Below, piece by piece: positions 7,321 to 14,433 of a stretch of DNA of 20,170 bases. Source of the stretch: an uncultured Bacteroidota bacterium. GTDB taxonomy: Bacteria; Bacteroidota; Bacteroidia; Chitinophagales; Chitinophagaceae. Under the pieces are notes generated by a model. The model was not told the origin of the DNA. It saw only the letters and a list, made by a program, of their open reading frames with translations, and ran no database searches. A program made the position numbers and the translations under genes. Location: assembly GCA_903881265.1 (NCBI GenBank), contig CAIRSV010000242.1, forward strand, positions 1 to 20,170, in the 5' to 3' direction. Each line of letters starts with the position of its first letter. The first letter of the stretch is position 1.

Positions 7321-7353
7321 TTTGTAAATTGGGAATAGTTTAAACTAAATTTA
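7321..7353 (+). promoter_or_regulatory. Promoter of the acpS operon, Bacteroidota type
   Basis: TTTG (7321-7324), then 21 nt, then TAAATTTA (7346-7353), again 7/8 to TAnnTTTG. Transcription would begin near 7360, a few bases before the ATG at 7369. Its -33 box lies only 15 bp from that of the divergent hpf promoter. Confidence 0.5.
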
Positions 7354-7368
7354 GCATTTCACATAAGC

Positions 7369-8037
7369 ATGCAAGAAAATCGCTACGATATTGTCATTAT
7401 AGGGGCTGGATTAGGCGGCCTGATTAGCGCGGCCTTGCTGTCTAAAGAAGGGTATAAGGTGTGTGTGCTTGAAAAAAATAAACAAATTGGGGGGTGTCTG
7501 CAATCATTCGGTTTTGATGGGAAACTTTTTGAATCCGCTGTGCATTATATTGGAAGCCTCGACAAGGGGCAAACCCTTTACAGCATTTTCAACTATCTCG
7601 GCATCATCGATACGTTGGCCCTTATCCGTCTTGATTTTGATTGCTTCGATGAGATTCGTTTTGGTCAGCAATCATATCGTATGGCGCAGGGGCACGAACA
7701 CTTCATCGATACACTTTCCGCATCATTTCCAAAGGAGCATAATGCGATCCGTGCGTATGTCGGCGAGATGCGACATGTGTGCGAACATTTTCCCATGTAT
7801 AATCTTCGTATCGGAAGTGAATTGAAATACAAAGCTTTCACAGATGCATCAGAAATCATACGAATTAATCCCATGTATTATGATGCATATCGAATTGCTG
7901 GTGATGAGTATAGCAAAGAAGGTAAAAAGGACAGCGCCTTACTATCGTATAAAAAGGCTTTGACACTCGAGATTGCCACCGAAGGCGAACGGGAAAATAT
8001 CGCCGAAAAAATAAAGCGGATAAATAGATCGAGGTAA
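7369..8037 (+). CDS. Chimeric ORF: CrtI-type oxidoreductase N-terminus fused to a TPR tail
   Basis: A 222-residue ORF made of two unrelated parts. Residues 6-150 are the start of a phytoene desaturase/retinol saturase-type FAD oxidoreductase: the Rossmann motif G-A-G-L-G-G-L-I-S-A-A-L-L (12-24), V-L-E-K near 33-36 followed by GG (41-42), A-V-H-Y-I-G (57-62) and F-P-M-Y-N-L-R (141-147). Such enzymes are about 500 residues long; everything after this, including the substrate domain and C-terminal FAD contacts, is missing. From about 158 on there is a tetratricopeptide repeat (INPMYYDAYRIAGDEY, then KKDSALLSYKKAL) and a basic helix. The tail resembles the C-terminal TPR I recall in C45-family acyltransferases encoded next to such oxidoreductases in flexirubin-type loci, so an in-frame deletion joining two neighbouring genes is the likely origin. 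It is probably inactive as an oxidoreductase. Assembly error is an alternative. acpS follows by 19 nt. Confidence 0.75.
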   Translation: MQENRYDIVIIGAGLGGLISAALLSKEGYKVCVLEKNKQIGGCLQSFGFDGKLFESAVHYIGSLDKGQTLYSIFNYLGIIDTLALIRLDFDCFDEIRFGQQSYRMAQGHEHFIDTLSASFPKEHNAIRAYVGEMRHVCEHFPMYNLRIGSELKYKAFTDASEIIRINPMYYDAYRIAGDEYSKEGKKDSALLSYKKALTLEIATEGERENIAEKIKRINRSR

Positions 8038-8056
8038 ATATCTTTGTCCGACAAGA

Positions 8057-8452
8057 ATGAACTCTCACATGATAGCAGGAATAGGAACCGACATCGTTGA
8101 TGTGCATCGTATCGAAACAAAAATTTCGACGAATGCCTCTTTCAAAGAGCATGTCTATTCAGCCACTGAGATTGCCTATTGTGATAAACAAAAGAAACCT
8201 TTTATTCATTATGCGGCACGTTGGGCTGTGAAGGAAGCGTATCTCAAAGCCTATGGTGTAAAATTTATCGGTAATCACCGATTGCATGAAATCGAAACGC
8301 TGAACAATGAAGATGGCAAGCCTCAAGTCAATTTGGTAGGCAAAGCCAAAGAAGAATTTCTTCAAAAAAACTATGAGCATATTCATGTGAGTATTTCGCA
8401 TACTGATACGCACGCAATCGCTTATGTCATCATCGAAACTACTACAATGTAA
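8057..8452 (+). CDS. acpS: Holo-[acyl-carrier-protein] synthase (AcpS)
   Basis: A 131-residue AcpS-type phosphopantetheinyl transferase that moves 4'-phosphopantetheine from CoA to the serine of acyl carrier protein. The two magnesium-binding motifs are visible: G-I-G-T-D-I-V-D-V-x-R-I-E (residues 8-20, Asp12) and R-W-A-V-K-E-A-Y-L-K-A (55-65, Glu60). The C-terminal S-I-S-H (112-115) and the strand A-I-A-Y-V-I close the fold. Met5 at 8069 gives the more typical N-terminus (MIAGIGTDIV) and a family-like 127 residues; the upstream ATG is kept because nothing excludes it. One base separates its stop from the start of the next gene, so the two are translationally linked. It may be the only AcpS of the cell or a dedicated copy for a polyketide-like locus. 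Confidence 0.92.
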   Translation: MNSHMIAGIGTDIVDVHRIETKISTNASFKEHVYSATEIAYCDKQKKPFIHYAARWAVKEAYLKAYGVKFIGNHRLHEIETLNNEDGKPQVNLVGKAKEEFLQKNYEHIHVSISHTDTHAIAYVIIETTTM

Positions 8453-8453
8453 G

Positions 8454-9755
8454 ATGGCTTTTATACCCGACATAGAACTTGATTCGCCCGAAAGGCAAGC
8501 CGAATTTCAATTGAAGAAATTGAAGGAGTTGGTTGCATACCTCACGCTGCATTCGCCTTTTTATCAGAAACGAAATCTCGATGCAGATTCACTGACGTCC
8601 TTGAAGAATTTAGAACATATTGCGACAACAAGTAAGGAAGATATTCAATTGTATAACAATGATTTTCTGTGTGTGCCAAAGTCGTCGATCGTAGAATATA
8701 CCGCTACCTCAGGAACACTTGGCAGCCCGGTGAGTATTGCCCTCACTCAACTTGATCTCGATCGTTTAGCCTATAATGAATACCTTTCATTTGAGTTGAT
8801 GGAGCTCAATAAGGATGATGTCGTGCAGTTTATGCTGACACTTGATCGTCAATTTATGGCAGGGATCGCGTATTATTTGGGTCTGCAAAAGATAGGCGCA
8901 GCGGGTGTGCGCACTGGTCCGGGTTTGCCTTCGATGCAACTTGATACGATGCAACGCTTGGGTGTCACCGCGTTGGTAGCAGTGCCATCCTTTCTGATCA
9001 AGTTGATTGAATATGCGCAAAAAGAGAACATCGATTTATCCGCCTTACCAATAAAAAAAGTGCTTTGTATCGGCGAAAATATCCGAACAGAAACTTTCGA
9101 AATGAATGCCCTTGGCAAGTATTTACAAGCACATTGGCATGTGAAGCTGTATTCGACGTATGCGTCTACCGAAATGCAGACTGGATTTACCGAATGTTGG
9201 CATGGGCGCGGTGGGCATGCCCATTCAGAATTAATCATTGTTGAAATCATCGATGAAGAAGGCAAGCAGCTTGATGCAGGTGAATATGGAGAAGTCTGTA
9301 TAACCACATTAGGTGTCGAGGGTATGCCCTTACTTCGTTACCGCACTGGTGATATTTGTTGTTACGATGAAGCACCTTGTGCCTGTGGTCGAACCACCCG
9401 ACGTCTTAGTCCGTTGCAGGGTCGCAAGAAACAGATGATCAAGTATAAAGGCACCACCTTATATCCGCCTGCGATTTTTGAATTGCTGAATCAATGCAGC
9501 TTTATTACAGAATATGTCCTTGAAGTAAAATCGAATGAGATGGGTATGGATGATATCGTATTGCACGTGTCGACGCCATTGGTGGTGGATGACTGTGAAC
9601 GAAAAATTAAACCTTTTCTGCAATCGCAATTGAGGGTGATGCCACTGATTAATTATCTGTCATCCACTGAAATCCATGCCATGCAATTTCCGGAGGGTAG
9701 CCGCAAGGCGATTAAATTCATCGATCATCGTAAAACAGGTTTGAATCATGAGTGA
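8454..9755 (+). CDS. PaaK-type aryl/acyl-CoA ligase (AMP-binding)
   Basis: A 433-residue adenylate-forming enzyme of the phenylacetate-CoA ligase family, which activates a carboxylic acid as acyl-AMP and then a thioester. Visible motifs are the phosphate loop Y-T-A-T-S-G-T-L-G-S-P-V (82-93), Y-S-T-Y-A-S-T-E-M near the middle (the Y-G-x-T-E-like motif), G-E-Y-G-E-V-C-I-T-T-L, L-R-Y-R-T-G-D (294-300, with Asp300 contacting ribose), C-A-C-G-R-T and the hinge G-R-K-K-Q-M-I-K-Y-K-G. Length is normal for the family. An upstream in-frame ATG at 8424 lies inside acpS; 8454, one base after the acpS stop, gives the family-like start and is chosen. The gene overlaps hslR by 8 nt. Next to AcpS and a CrtI-like remnant, an aryl-acid starter for a flexirubin or aryl polyene is a reasonable guess for its substrate, but sequence alone does not show it. 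Confidence 0.88.
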   Translation: MAFIPDIELDSPERQAEFQLKKLKELVAYLTLHSPFYQKRNLDADSLTSLKNLEHIATTSKEDIQLYNNDFLCVPKSSIVEYTATSGTLGSPVSIALTQLDLDRLAYNEYLSFELMELNKDDVVQFMLTLDRQFMAGIAYYLGLQKIGAAGVRTGPGLPSMQLDTMQRLGVTALVAVPSFLIKLIEYAQKENIDLSALPIKKVLCIGENIRTETFEMNALGKYLQAHWHVKLYSTYASTEMQTGFTECWHGRGGHAHSELIIVEIIDEEGKQLDAGEYGEVCITTLGVEGMPLLRYRTGDICCYDEAPCACGRTTRRLSPLQGRKKQMIKYKGTTLYPPAIFELLNQCSFITEYVLEVKSNEMGMDDIVLHVSTPLVVDDCERKIKPFLQSQLRVMPLINYLSSTEIHAMQFPEGSRKAIKFIDHRKTGLNHE

Positions 9756-10131
9756 AAAAGTGCGCATGGATAAATATCTGTGGAGTATCCGTCTGTTCAA
9801 GACACGCTCGCTTGCCACAACAGCCTGTGATTCAGGTAAAGTAAAATGGAAGGGCGAATCGGTAAAGCCGGCCAAAGCCGTGGTGTTGAACGAAGAATAT
9901 GAAGTGAGGAACGAGGATAAGAAAATGATTATCCGGGTCACAGGTATCATATCACAGCGCGTGGCGTATCCAGAGGCCATTAAAAACTATATCGACTTGA
10001 CGCCAGAAGATGAGAAGATATTGACCAAGCCGTTGGCAAGTAGTTTTTATACTGGTAAACGATTAAGCAAAGTTGGTCGACCTACCAAGCAGCAACGACG
10101 CAATTTGGATGATTTTATGGAAGGCGAATAA
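9748..10131 (+). CDS. hslR: S4-domain RNA-binding heat-shock protein 15 (HslR)
   Basis: A 127-residue S4-domain protein. HslR/Hsp15 binds 50S subunits that still carry nascent-chain tRNA and helps recycle them after heat shock. The S4 domain fills residues 6-65: R-M-D-K-Y-L-W-S-I-R-L-F-K-T-R-S-L-A at the start, then C-D-S-G-K-V-K-W-K-G-E-S-V-K-P-A-K, and the closing strand. The basic tail (KRLSKVGRPTKQQRR near 103-117) is typical of the family. It starts inside the last codons of the ligase gene (ATGAGTGA, 8-nt overlap), so it is the last gene of the 7369-10131 operon. No clear terminator follows within 100 nt. Confidence 0.9.
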   Translation: MSEKVRMDKYLWSIRLFKTRSLATTACDSGKVKWKGESVKPAKAVVLNEEYEVRNEDKKMIIRVTGIISQRVAYPEAIKNYIDLTPEDEKILTKPLASSFYTGKRLSKVGRPTKQQRRNLDDFMEGE

Positions 10132-10284
10132 GTGTGCGACATATCCTTTCCTCGTTTACTCAAGATTTTTCTTCTTTAATAAACAGGGCTTTTTGCAATT
10201 CCGAAACGGACCCGGTACCCTTAATGTGTGAATCTGTTACAGTTATTACTTCCAAAAATTGTCATTATACTAAAAATATATGCC

Positions 10285-10319
10285 TTTAAGCGTGCTTTTC
10301 CGCACGATATCCACTTAAA
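10285..10319 (+). other. Bulged leader hairpin
   Basis: TTTAAG (10285-10290) pairs with CTTAAA (10314-10319), and CGTGC (10291-10295) pairs with GCACG (10302-10306) around loop TTTTCC. The two stems are continuous on the 5' side and separated by 7 unpaired bases (ATATCCA) on the 3' side. There is no T-run, so it is not a terminator. It could be a protein or ligand binding element in the mRNA leader, or chance. Confidence 0.3.
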
Positions 10320-10358
10320 TTATCGAATTAATACCATTTCACTTAAAAGGAATTTATT

Positions 10359-10457
10359 ATGAAATTACCAAATTATCTTTGCCGTCCTGAAAGTCAAGCG
10401 GTAATGACTCACTCAGGATGTGTTGCTCGTATAAACAATAAAATTATTTCAAAATAA
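10359..10457 (+). CDS. Possible 32-residue leader peptide
   Basis: An ATG frame of 32 codons beginning MKLPNYLCRP and ending INNKIISK, preceded by AAAAGGA 8 nt before the ATG, which is the best ribosome-binding-like sequence in this neighbourhood. It ends 24 nt before the first ATG of the large Ig-repeat gene, so it could be a leader peptide or the remnant of an older N-terminus. It has no recognised family, signal peptide or membrane segment. Short frames like this arise by chance. Confidence 0.25.
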   Translation: MKLPNYLCRPESQAVMTHSGCVARINNKIISK

Positions 10458-10481
10458 ATAGTACCCATTAAGCACTTTATT

Positions 10482-13400
10482 ATGTCATTAAACACGTTAA
10501 AATCAAATCGTATGAAACAAAAAAATCTCTTTATGAAACTGGTTCTTGTCGCTGTACTTTTCCTTTCGGGAACAACTGCGTGGGGACAAACACCGGTGCC
10601 AATGACTACTCAGCTAGGCCTTTCCTACACTGAAAACTTTGCTGATATCACCAATTGGACCAACGCCTTTGCGGCTGGTATTGGTGCTAATCGTTGGAGT
10701 TCGGTTGCGGTGAATGCAACCGGTACTATCCCAAGTGCCACCCGCGTGGCGACTGCCACAGCAACTTTTGTAACAACAACATCAGGTGGTGTTCAAAGGG
10801 GAACGGGTAATATTATTCTGTTGGCCACTGGCGGAACTGACAACACCACATCGGCGGCTATTGATTTTCTTATGAATTTCACAGGCGTTAATGCAGGTAC
10901 AATGAGTTTTGATGCGGCTACTGTCTTCAATAGCACAGGTAATCGAAGCGGTACATTGCATGTGTATGCAACCACAGATAATGTGACTTGGACAGAGTTG
11001 ACAGGAACAAATCTTCCTTATGTAGCCACTAATAATGTGGCCGGAAGTGCTGTTATTAGTAATATCGCGTTGCCTGCCAATTTTAATAGCAGTGCGACAG
11101 CTCGTTTACGTTTTTATGTACATAACAGTCCCGGAATTGCAGGTGCGGCTGGAAGTCGTCCCAAAATTTCCATTGACAATGTCACTGTAACAGCGATTAA
11201 TCCAACGGCTTCACCTGTTGTGACCAGTAATACAGCCACAGCAACGGTTGACGTTCCTTTTTCATATTACATTTCAGCGAGCAATGTACCAACAGCTTTT
11301 ACTGCTACTTCATTGCCAGCAGGGTTAAGTATCAATACAACAACAGGACAAATTACCGGCACACCAACAACGGCTGCTGCTAGTTTAGCTATCCCAATGA
11401 CAGCTTCAAATGCGAATGGTTCTGGATCGGGCACATTGACGCTGACTATTAATCCAGGGAGTCAAGCAATCTCATTTAGTGCGTTGACAGCTGTAACATA
11501 TGGTGATGCTCCTTTCAATTTGACTGCAACTGGTGGTGCATCTACAAGTCCTGTAACCTTTACAAGCTCAGATCCTTTTGTTGCATCGGTAAGTGGAAAT
11601 ACAGTCACGATAGTTGGTGCGGGAACTGCCAATATCACAGCGTCACAAGCCGGCGATGCCAATTATAATGCTGCCACAGATGTGGTGAGAGTATTAACAG
11701 TCAATCAAGCGCCTCAAACTATTACATTCGGGCCTCTTTCGGTTAAATTGACGACTGATCCAAGCTTTGTATTGACAGCAATTGGCGGAGCATCAGGGAA
11801 TACAATTACCTATAGCAGTTCGAATACTTCAGTGGCAACAATACTAGGTAATATGGTTACTCTTGTTGGTGCTGGTTCAACGATTATCAGTGCGTCGCAA
11901 GCCGGTAATGCCAATTACCTTCCTGCAGTAACAGTCTCACAAACTCAAATTGTAAATCTTGCAGGTTTAATTTCTCAAAGCATCAATTTTAGTTCATTGC
12001 CACCATTAACCTATGGCGTTTCACCTGTGACATTAACAGCTACAGGTGGTGCATCAGGGAATGCTGTCACCTACACAAGTTCAAATACCAATGTTATCAG
12101 TATCACTGGAAATGTGATGACGGTAGTTGGCACAGGTTCAGCTATTATCACCGCGTCACAGGCTGGTGATGCTGCTTACGAGCCTGCACTTGATGTGATG
12201 CAGACGCAGGTTGTTAATCCAAAAGAGTTGACGATTCCTGGCGCATCTGCGTTCAATAAAGTATATGATGGCAGCACCACAGCCACGCTTTTCAATTTGA
12301 CACTATCAGGTGTTGTATCTGGTGATATCGTTTCTGTGAGTGGGGGTGGAACCTTTGCTTCTCCGAATGTTGGCACTGGTATTTCAGTTTCAGGTAATTT
12401 AATCCTTGCAGGTATTGATTCATTCAAATATATATTGACGCAACCTACAGGTATGACAGCAGATATTACAGCAGCACCGCAGACCATTGTATTTGGGGCT
12501 TTACCTGCGAAGACTTTTACATCGGCTCCTTTTGTTTTAACAGCAAGCGGTGGCACTGTTACTAACCCGGTTACATTTACAAGTAGTAACCCACTTGTGG
12601 CAACAATTGCTGGCAATACAGTCACTATCATTGGTGTTGGTACAACGAATATCACAGCATCGCTTGCTGCAGATCAAAATTATGATGCGGCGGTGGATGT
12701 TATTCAGCCTTTGATCGTCACTCAAGCAACTCAATTTATCACATTTGCGGCGTTGCCAAACAAGATAATCGGCGATCCAACTTTCACATTAAGTGCAACG
12801 GCAAGTTCAACATTAACGGTGTCTTACGTGAGTTCAAATCCTTCTGTCGCGTCAGTTTCAGGAAATGTAGTGACTATTGTTGGCGTTGGAACAACCAGTA
12901 TTACAGCATCTCAAGCAGGCAATACCAATTTCTTAGCGGCAACGGATGTTGCTAAAACGCTGATGGTAACGTATCCTATTATAGCTGCTTGGGATTTCTT
13001 TGGACAAAATACCATCGCCACCATGGCAGCCACAACATTCAATTCAAATTTGGTTTCAACGAATAATCTGAACAAAGTGACTCGTGGCGATTCGGCCGCA
13101 GCGAGTGCTGGTGGAAATTCATTCAGAACAGTTGGATTTAGAAATAATGGTATCTCAACATCGAATGCTGATTATTTTCAGACAACATTAAAAGCTGTTC
13201 CAGGACGCTCGATTTCCTTGTATTCTATCAATGCAAATTTTGCCGGTACAACTTCTTATGCAGTTGCACCGGGTGTGTCTTCGCAATTTGCGTATAGCCT
13301 TGATGGAACGAACTTTACATTAATCGGTACACCGTTCGTGACTGTTGGTCAACCTGTAAGTTCACCAGTGATTGATTTAACCGCTATCAGCGCATTGCAA

Positions 13401-14276
13401 AATGTACACGAATCAAAAACCATCACAATTCGCTATTATGCTACAGGCCAAACTGCTACCGGCGGTTGGGGCTTTACCTCAGCGACGTCTGGTACAAATG
13501 GATTAGCGTTTGGCGGTAATCTGCAACTTTGCGTGCCTGTAACGAATACAAGCAATGTGACGGTTTGTGCAAGCGCATTGCCATATACTTGGGGGGCACA
13601 AACAATTACTGCAGGGGGTACTTACACAACGACATCCATCAATGCAACAGGATGTGATTCAATCGAAGTATTGAACTTGACAGTGAATCCTTGTGCAAAC
13701 AGTCTACTCAACCTGAAGTGCTATATCCAAGGTTACTATTCAACAGATATTAGTGCAATGGTTCCTGTGTTGGCCAATCAGTCTGAAAATTCAACACCAA
13801 CCGCTACTGATTCGATTGATGTAGAATTACATGATGCCAATTCTCCTTATGGTATTATGAGCAGTGTTCGTTCGGTGTTGAATCAGAACGGAACTGCACA
13901 ATGCTCTTTCCCTTCGTCACTTACCGGCAATTATTTTATTGCTATTAAGCACAGAAATGCGGTACAAACTTGGAGCGCATTACCAGTTTCGTTTGCTACC
14001 TCACCAATCAACTACGATTTCAGTAATGCGGCTACAAAAGCCTACGGCGATAATCAGTTTCAGGTAGAACCTGGTGTTTGGGCTTTATATAGCGGTGATA
14101 TCGTAGTTGATGAGAATATGGATTTGTTGGATCTCGGATTACTTGAAAATGATATCAGTAATTTCGCCTATGGATATTTACCTTCCGATTTAAATGGCGA
14201 TGGCAATGTGGATTTGCTAGATAGTGCTCCAATGGAATCGAACATCAGTATCTTTATCTTTTCAAGTCATCCATAA
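10482..14276 (+). CDS. Large secreted Ig-repeat surface protein with YDG domain and dockerin-like C-terminus
   Basis: A 1264-residue exported protein. Its signal peptide ends near SGTTAWGQ; Met11 at 10512 would give a standard 26-residue signal and may be the true start. Order of parts: an N-terminal beta-sandwich (about 40-237); a putative Ig/cadherin-like domain (He_PIG type, about 241-325, with LPAGLSINTTTGQITGTP); three Big-type repeats (328-411, 412-498, 499-580); a YDG domain (581-666, KVYDGSTTATL); two more Big-type repeats (667-750, 751-832); a second beta-sandwich (833-1013, starting AAWDF); a Cys-containing segment (about 1019-1069, LPYTW and TGCDSIEVLNLTV); and a C-terminal module (1071-1264) ending in two dockerin-like calcium loops, DIVVDENMDLLD (1206-1217) and DLNGDGNVDLLD (1236-1247). 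No catalytic domain is visible. It is most likely an adhesin or matrix protein. The composition (rich in T, S, A, V, G) suits an extracellular protein. No typical T9SS type A tail is seen. Confidence 0.85.
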   Translation: MSLNTLKSNRMKQKNLFMKLVLVAVLFLSGTTAWGQTPVPMTTQLGLSYTENFADITNWTNAFAAGIGANRWSSVAVNATGTIPSATRVATATATFVTTTSGGVQRGTGNIILLATGGTDNTTSAAIDFLMNFTGVNAGTMSFDAATVFNSTGNRSGTLHVYATTDNVTWTELTGTNLPYVATNNVAGSAVISNIALPANFNSSATARLRFYVHNSPGIAGAAGSRPKISIDNVTVTAINPTASPVVTSNTATATVDVPFSYYISASNVPTAFTATSLPAGLSINTTTGQITGTPTTAAASLAIPMTASNANGSGSGTLTLTINPGSQAISFSALTAVTYGDAPFNLTATGGASTSPVTFTSSDPFVASVSGNTVTIVGAGTANITASQAGDANYNAATDVVRVLTVNQAPQTITFGPLSVKLTTDPSFVLTAIGGASGNTITYSSSNTSVATILGNMVTLVGAGSTIISASQAGNANYLPAVTVSQTQIVNLAGLISQSINFSSLPPLTYGVSPVTLTATGGASGNAVTYTSSNTNVISITGNVMTVVGTGSAIITASQAGDAAYEPALDVMQTQVVNPKELTIPGASAFNKVYDGSTTATLFNLTLSGVVSGDIVSVSGGGTFASPNVGTGISVSGNLILAGIDSFKYILTQPTGMTADITAAPQTIVFGALPAKTFTSAPFVLTASGGTVTNPVTFTSSNPLVATIAGNTVTIIGVGTTNITASLAADQNYDAAVDVIQPLIVTQATQFITFAALPNKIIGDPTFTLSATASSTLTVSYVSSNPSVASVSGNVVTIVGVGTTSITASQAGNTNFLAATDVAKTLMVTYPIIAAWDFFGQNTIATMAATTFNSNLVSTNNLNKVTRGDSAAASAGGNSFRTVGFRNNGISTSNADYFQTTLKAVPGRSISLYSINANFAGTTSYAVAPGVSSQFAYSLDGTNFTLIGTPFVTVGQPVSSPVIDLTAISALQNVHESKTITIRYYATGQTATGGWGFTSATSGTNGLAFGGNLQLCVPVTNTSNVTVCASALPYTWGAQTITAGGTYTTTSINATGCDSIEVLNLTVNPCANSLLNLKCYIQGYYSTDISAMVPVLANQSENSTPTATDSIDVELHDANSPYGIMSSVRSVLNQNGTAQCSFPSSLTGNYFIAIKHRNAVQTWSALPVSFATSPINYDFSNAATKAYGDNQFQVEPGVWALYSGDIVVDENMDLLDLGLLENDISNFAYGYLPSDLNGDGNVDLLDSAPMESNISIFIFSSHP
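11463..12974 (+). repeat. Five Big-type Ig repeats interrupted by one YDG domain
   Basis: Each unit is about 82-87 codons and starts with Q-x-I-x-F-x-x-L. Starts are at 11463, 11715, 11976, 12480 and 12732; the YDG domain occupies 12222-12479. Shared internal marks are L-T-A-x-G-G, T-Y/F-x-S-S-N/D-x-x-V, G-N-x-V/M-T-x-V-G-x-G, I-T/S-A-S-Q-A-G and a closing V-x-Q/V-T-V-like strand. The units have diverged at DNA level, so this is old duplication, not a fresh tandem array. Confidence 0.85.
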
Positions 14277-14304
14277 TCATTCAGTTGATTTGTTATGACT
14301 GCTA

Positions 14305-14339
14305 AAAAAATCGTTCGGTAATACCGGACGATTTTTTTT
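14305..14339. terminator. Strong intrinsic terminator after the Ig-repeat gene
   Basis: A 15-bp stem, AAAAAATCGTTCGGT (14305-14319) with ACCGGACGATTTTTT (14323-14337), containing one T-G wobble, with loop AAT and a T-run to 14339. The A-run on the other side lets it work in both directions. Confidence 0.9.
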
Positions 14340-14433
14340 ATGATACGAACTCGACGGATTTGCCCCCTAAAAGTGATGCTAGATGAACACCTATATTATT
14401 CCAATAAGTCTGAAGCGATGCGATCGCCGACAT
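14338..14433 (-). CDS. Possible small ORF or gene remnant, 31 residues
   Basis: A minus-strand frame MSAIASLQTYWNNIGVHL followed by ASLLGGKSVEFVS and a stop. Its stop abuts the bidirectional terminator at 14305-14339, as expected for a real short gene. The peptide reads like protein (a helical W-N-N-I-G-V-H-L-A-S-L-L-G-G stretch then a short strand) and the DNA is less AT-rich than the flanks. I do not recognise it. An in-frame stop lies four codons before the ATG. It may be the tail of a decayed gene. Confidence 0.25.
   Translation of the reverse strand: MSAIASLQTYWNNIGVHLASLLGGKSVEFVS

Larger units (their letters stand above)
10132..10481 (+). other. Intergenic region/leader before the large Ig-repeat gene
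   Basis: This 350-bp gap has no gene of recognised family. It contains a bulged hairpin (10285-10319) and a 32-codon frame (10359-10457), listed separately. No good TTTG/TAnnTTTG promoter pair was found; TATACT near 10266 is the only -10-like string noticed. TCCG-AAA-CGGA and the palindrome GGTACC around 10199-10219 lack a T-run and do not make a convincing hslR terminator. Confidence 0.5.

Noticed and set aside
8424..8453. Upstream start of the CoA ligase at 8424
   Set aside because: It lies inside acpS; the ATG at 8454, one base after the acpS stop, matches family N-termini.
11463..12974. Repeats as a CRISPR-like or tandem DNA array
   Set aside because: The periodicity is about 250 bp, in frame, and diverged at DNA level; it is protein domain repetition.
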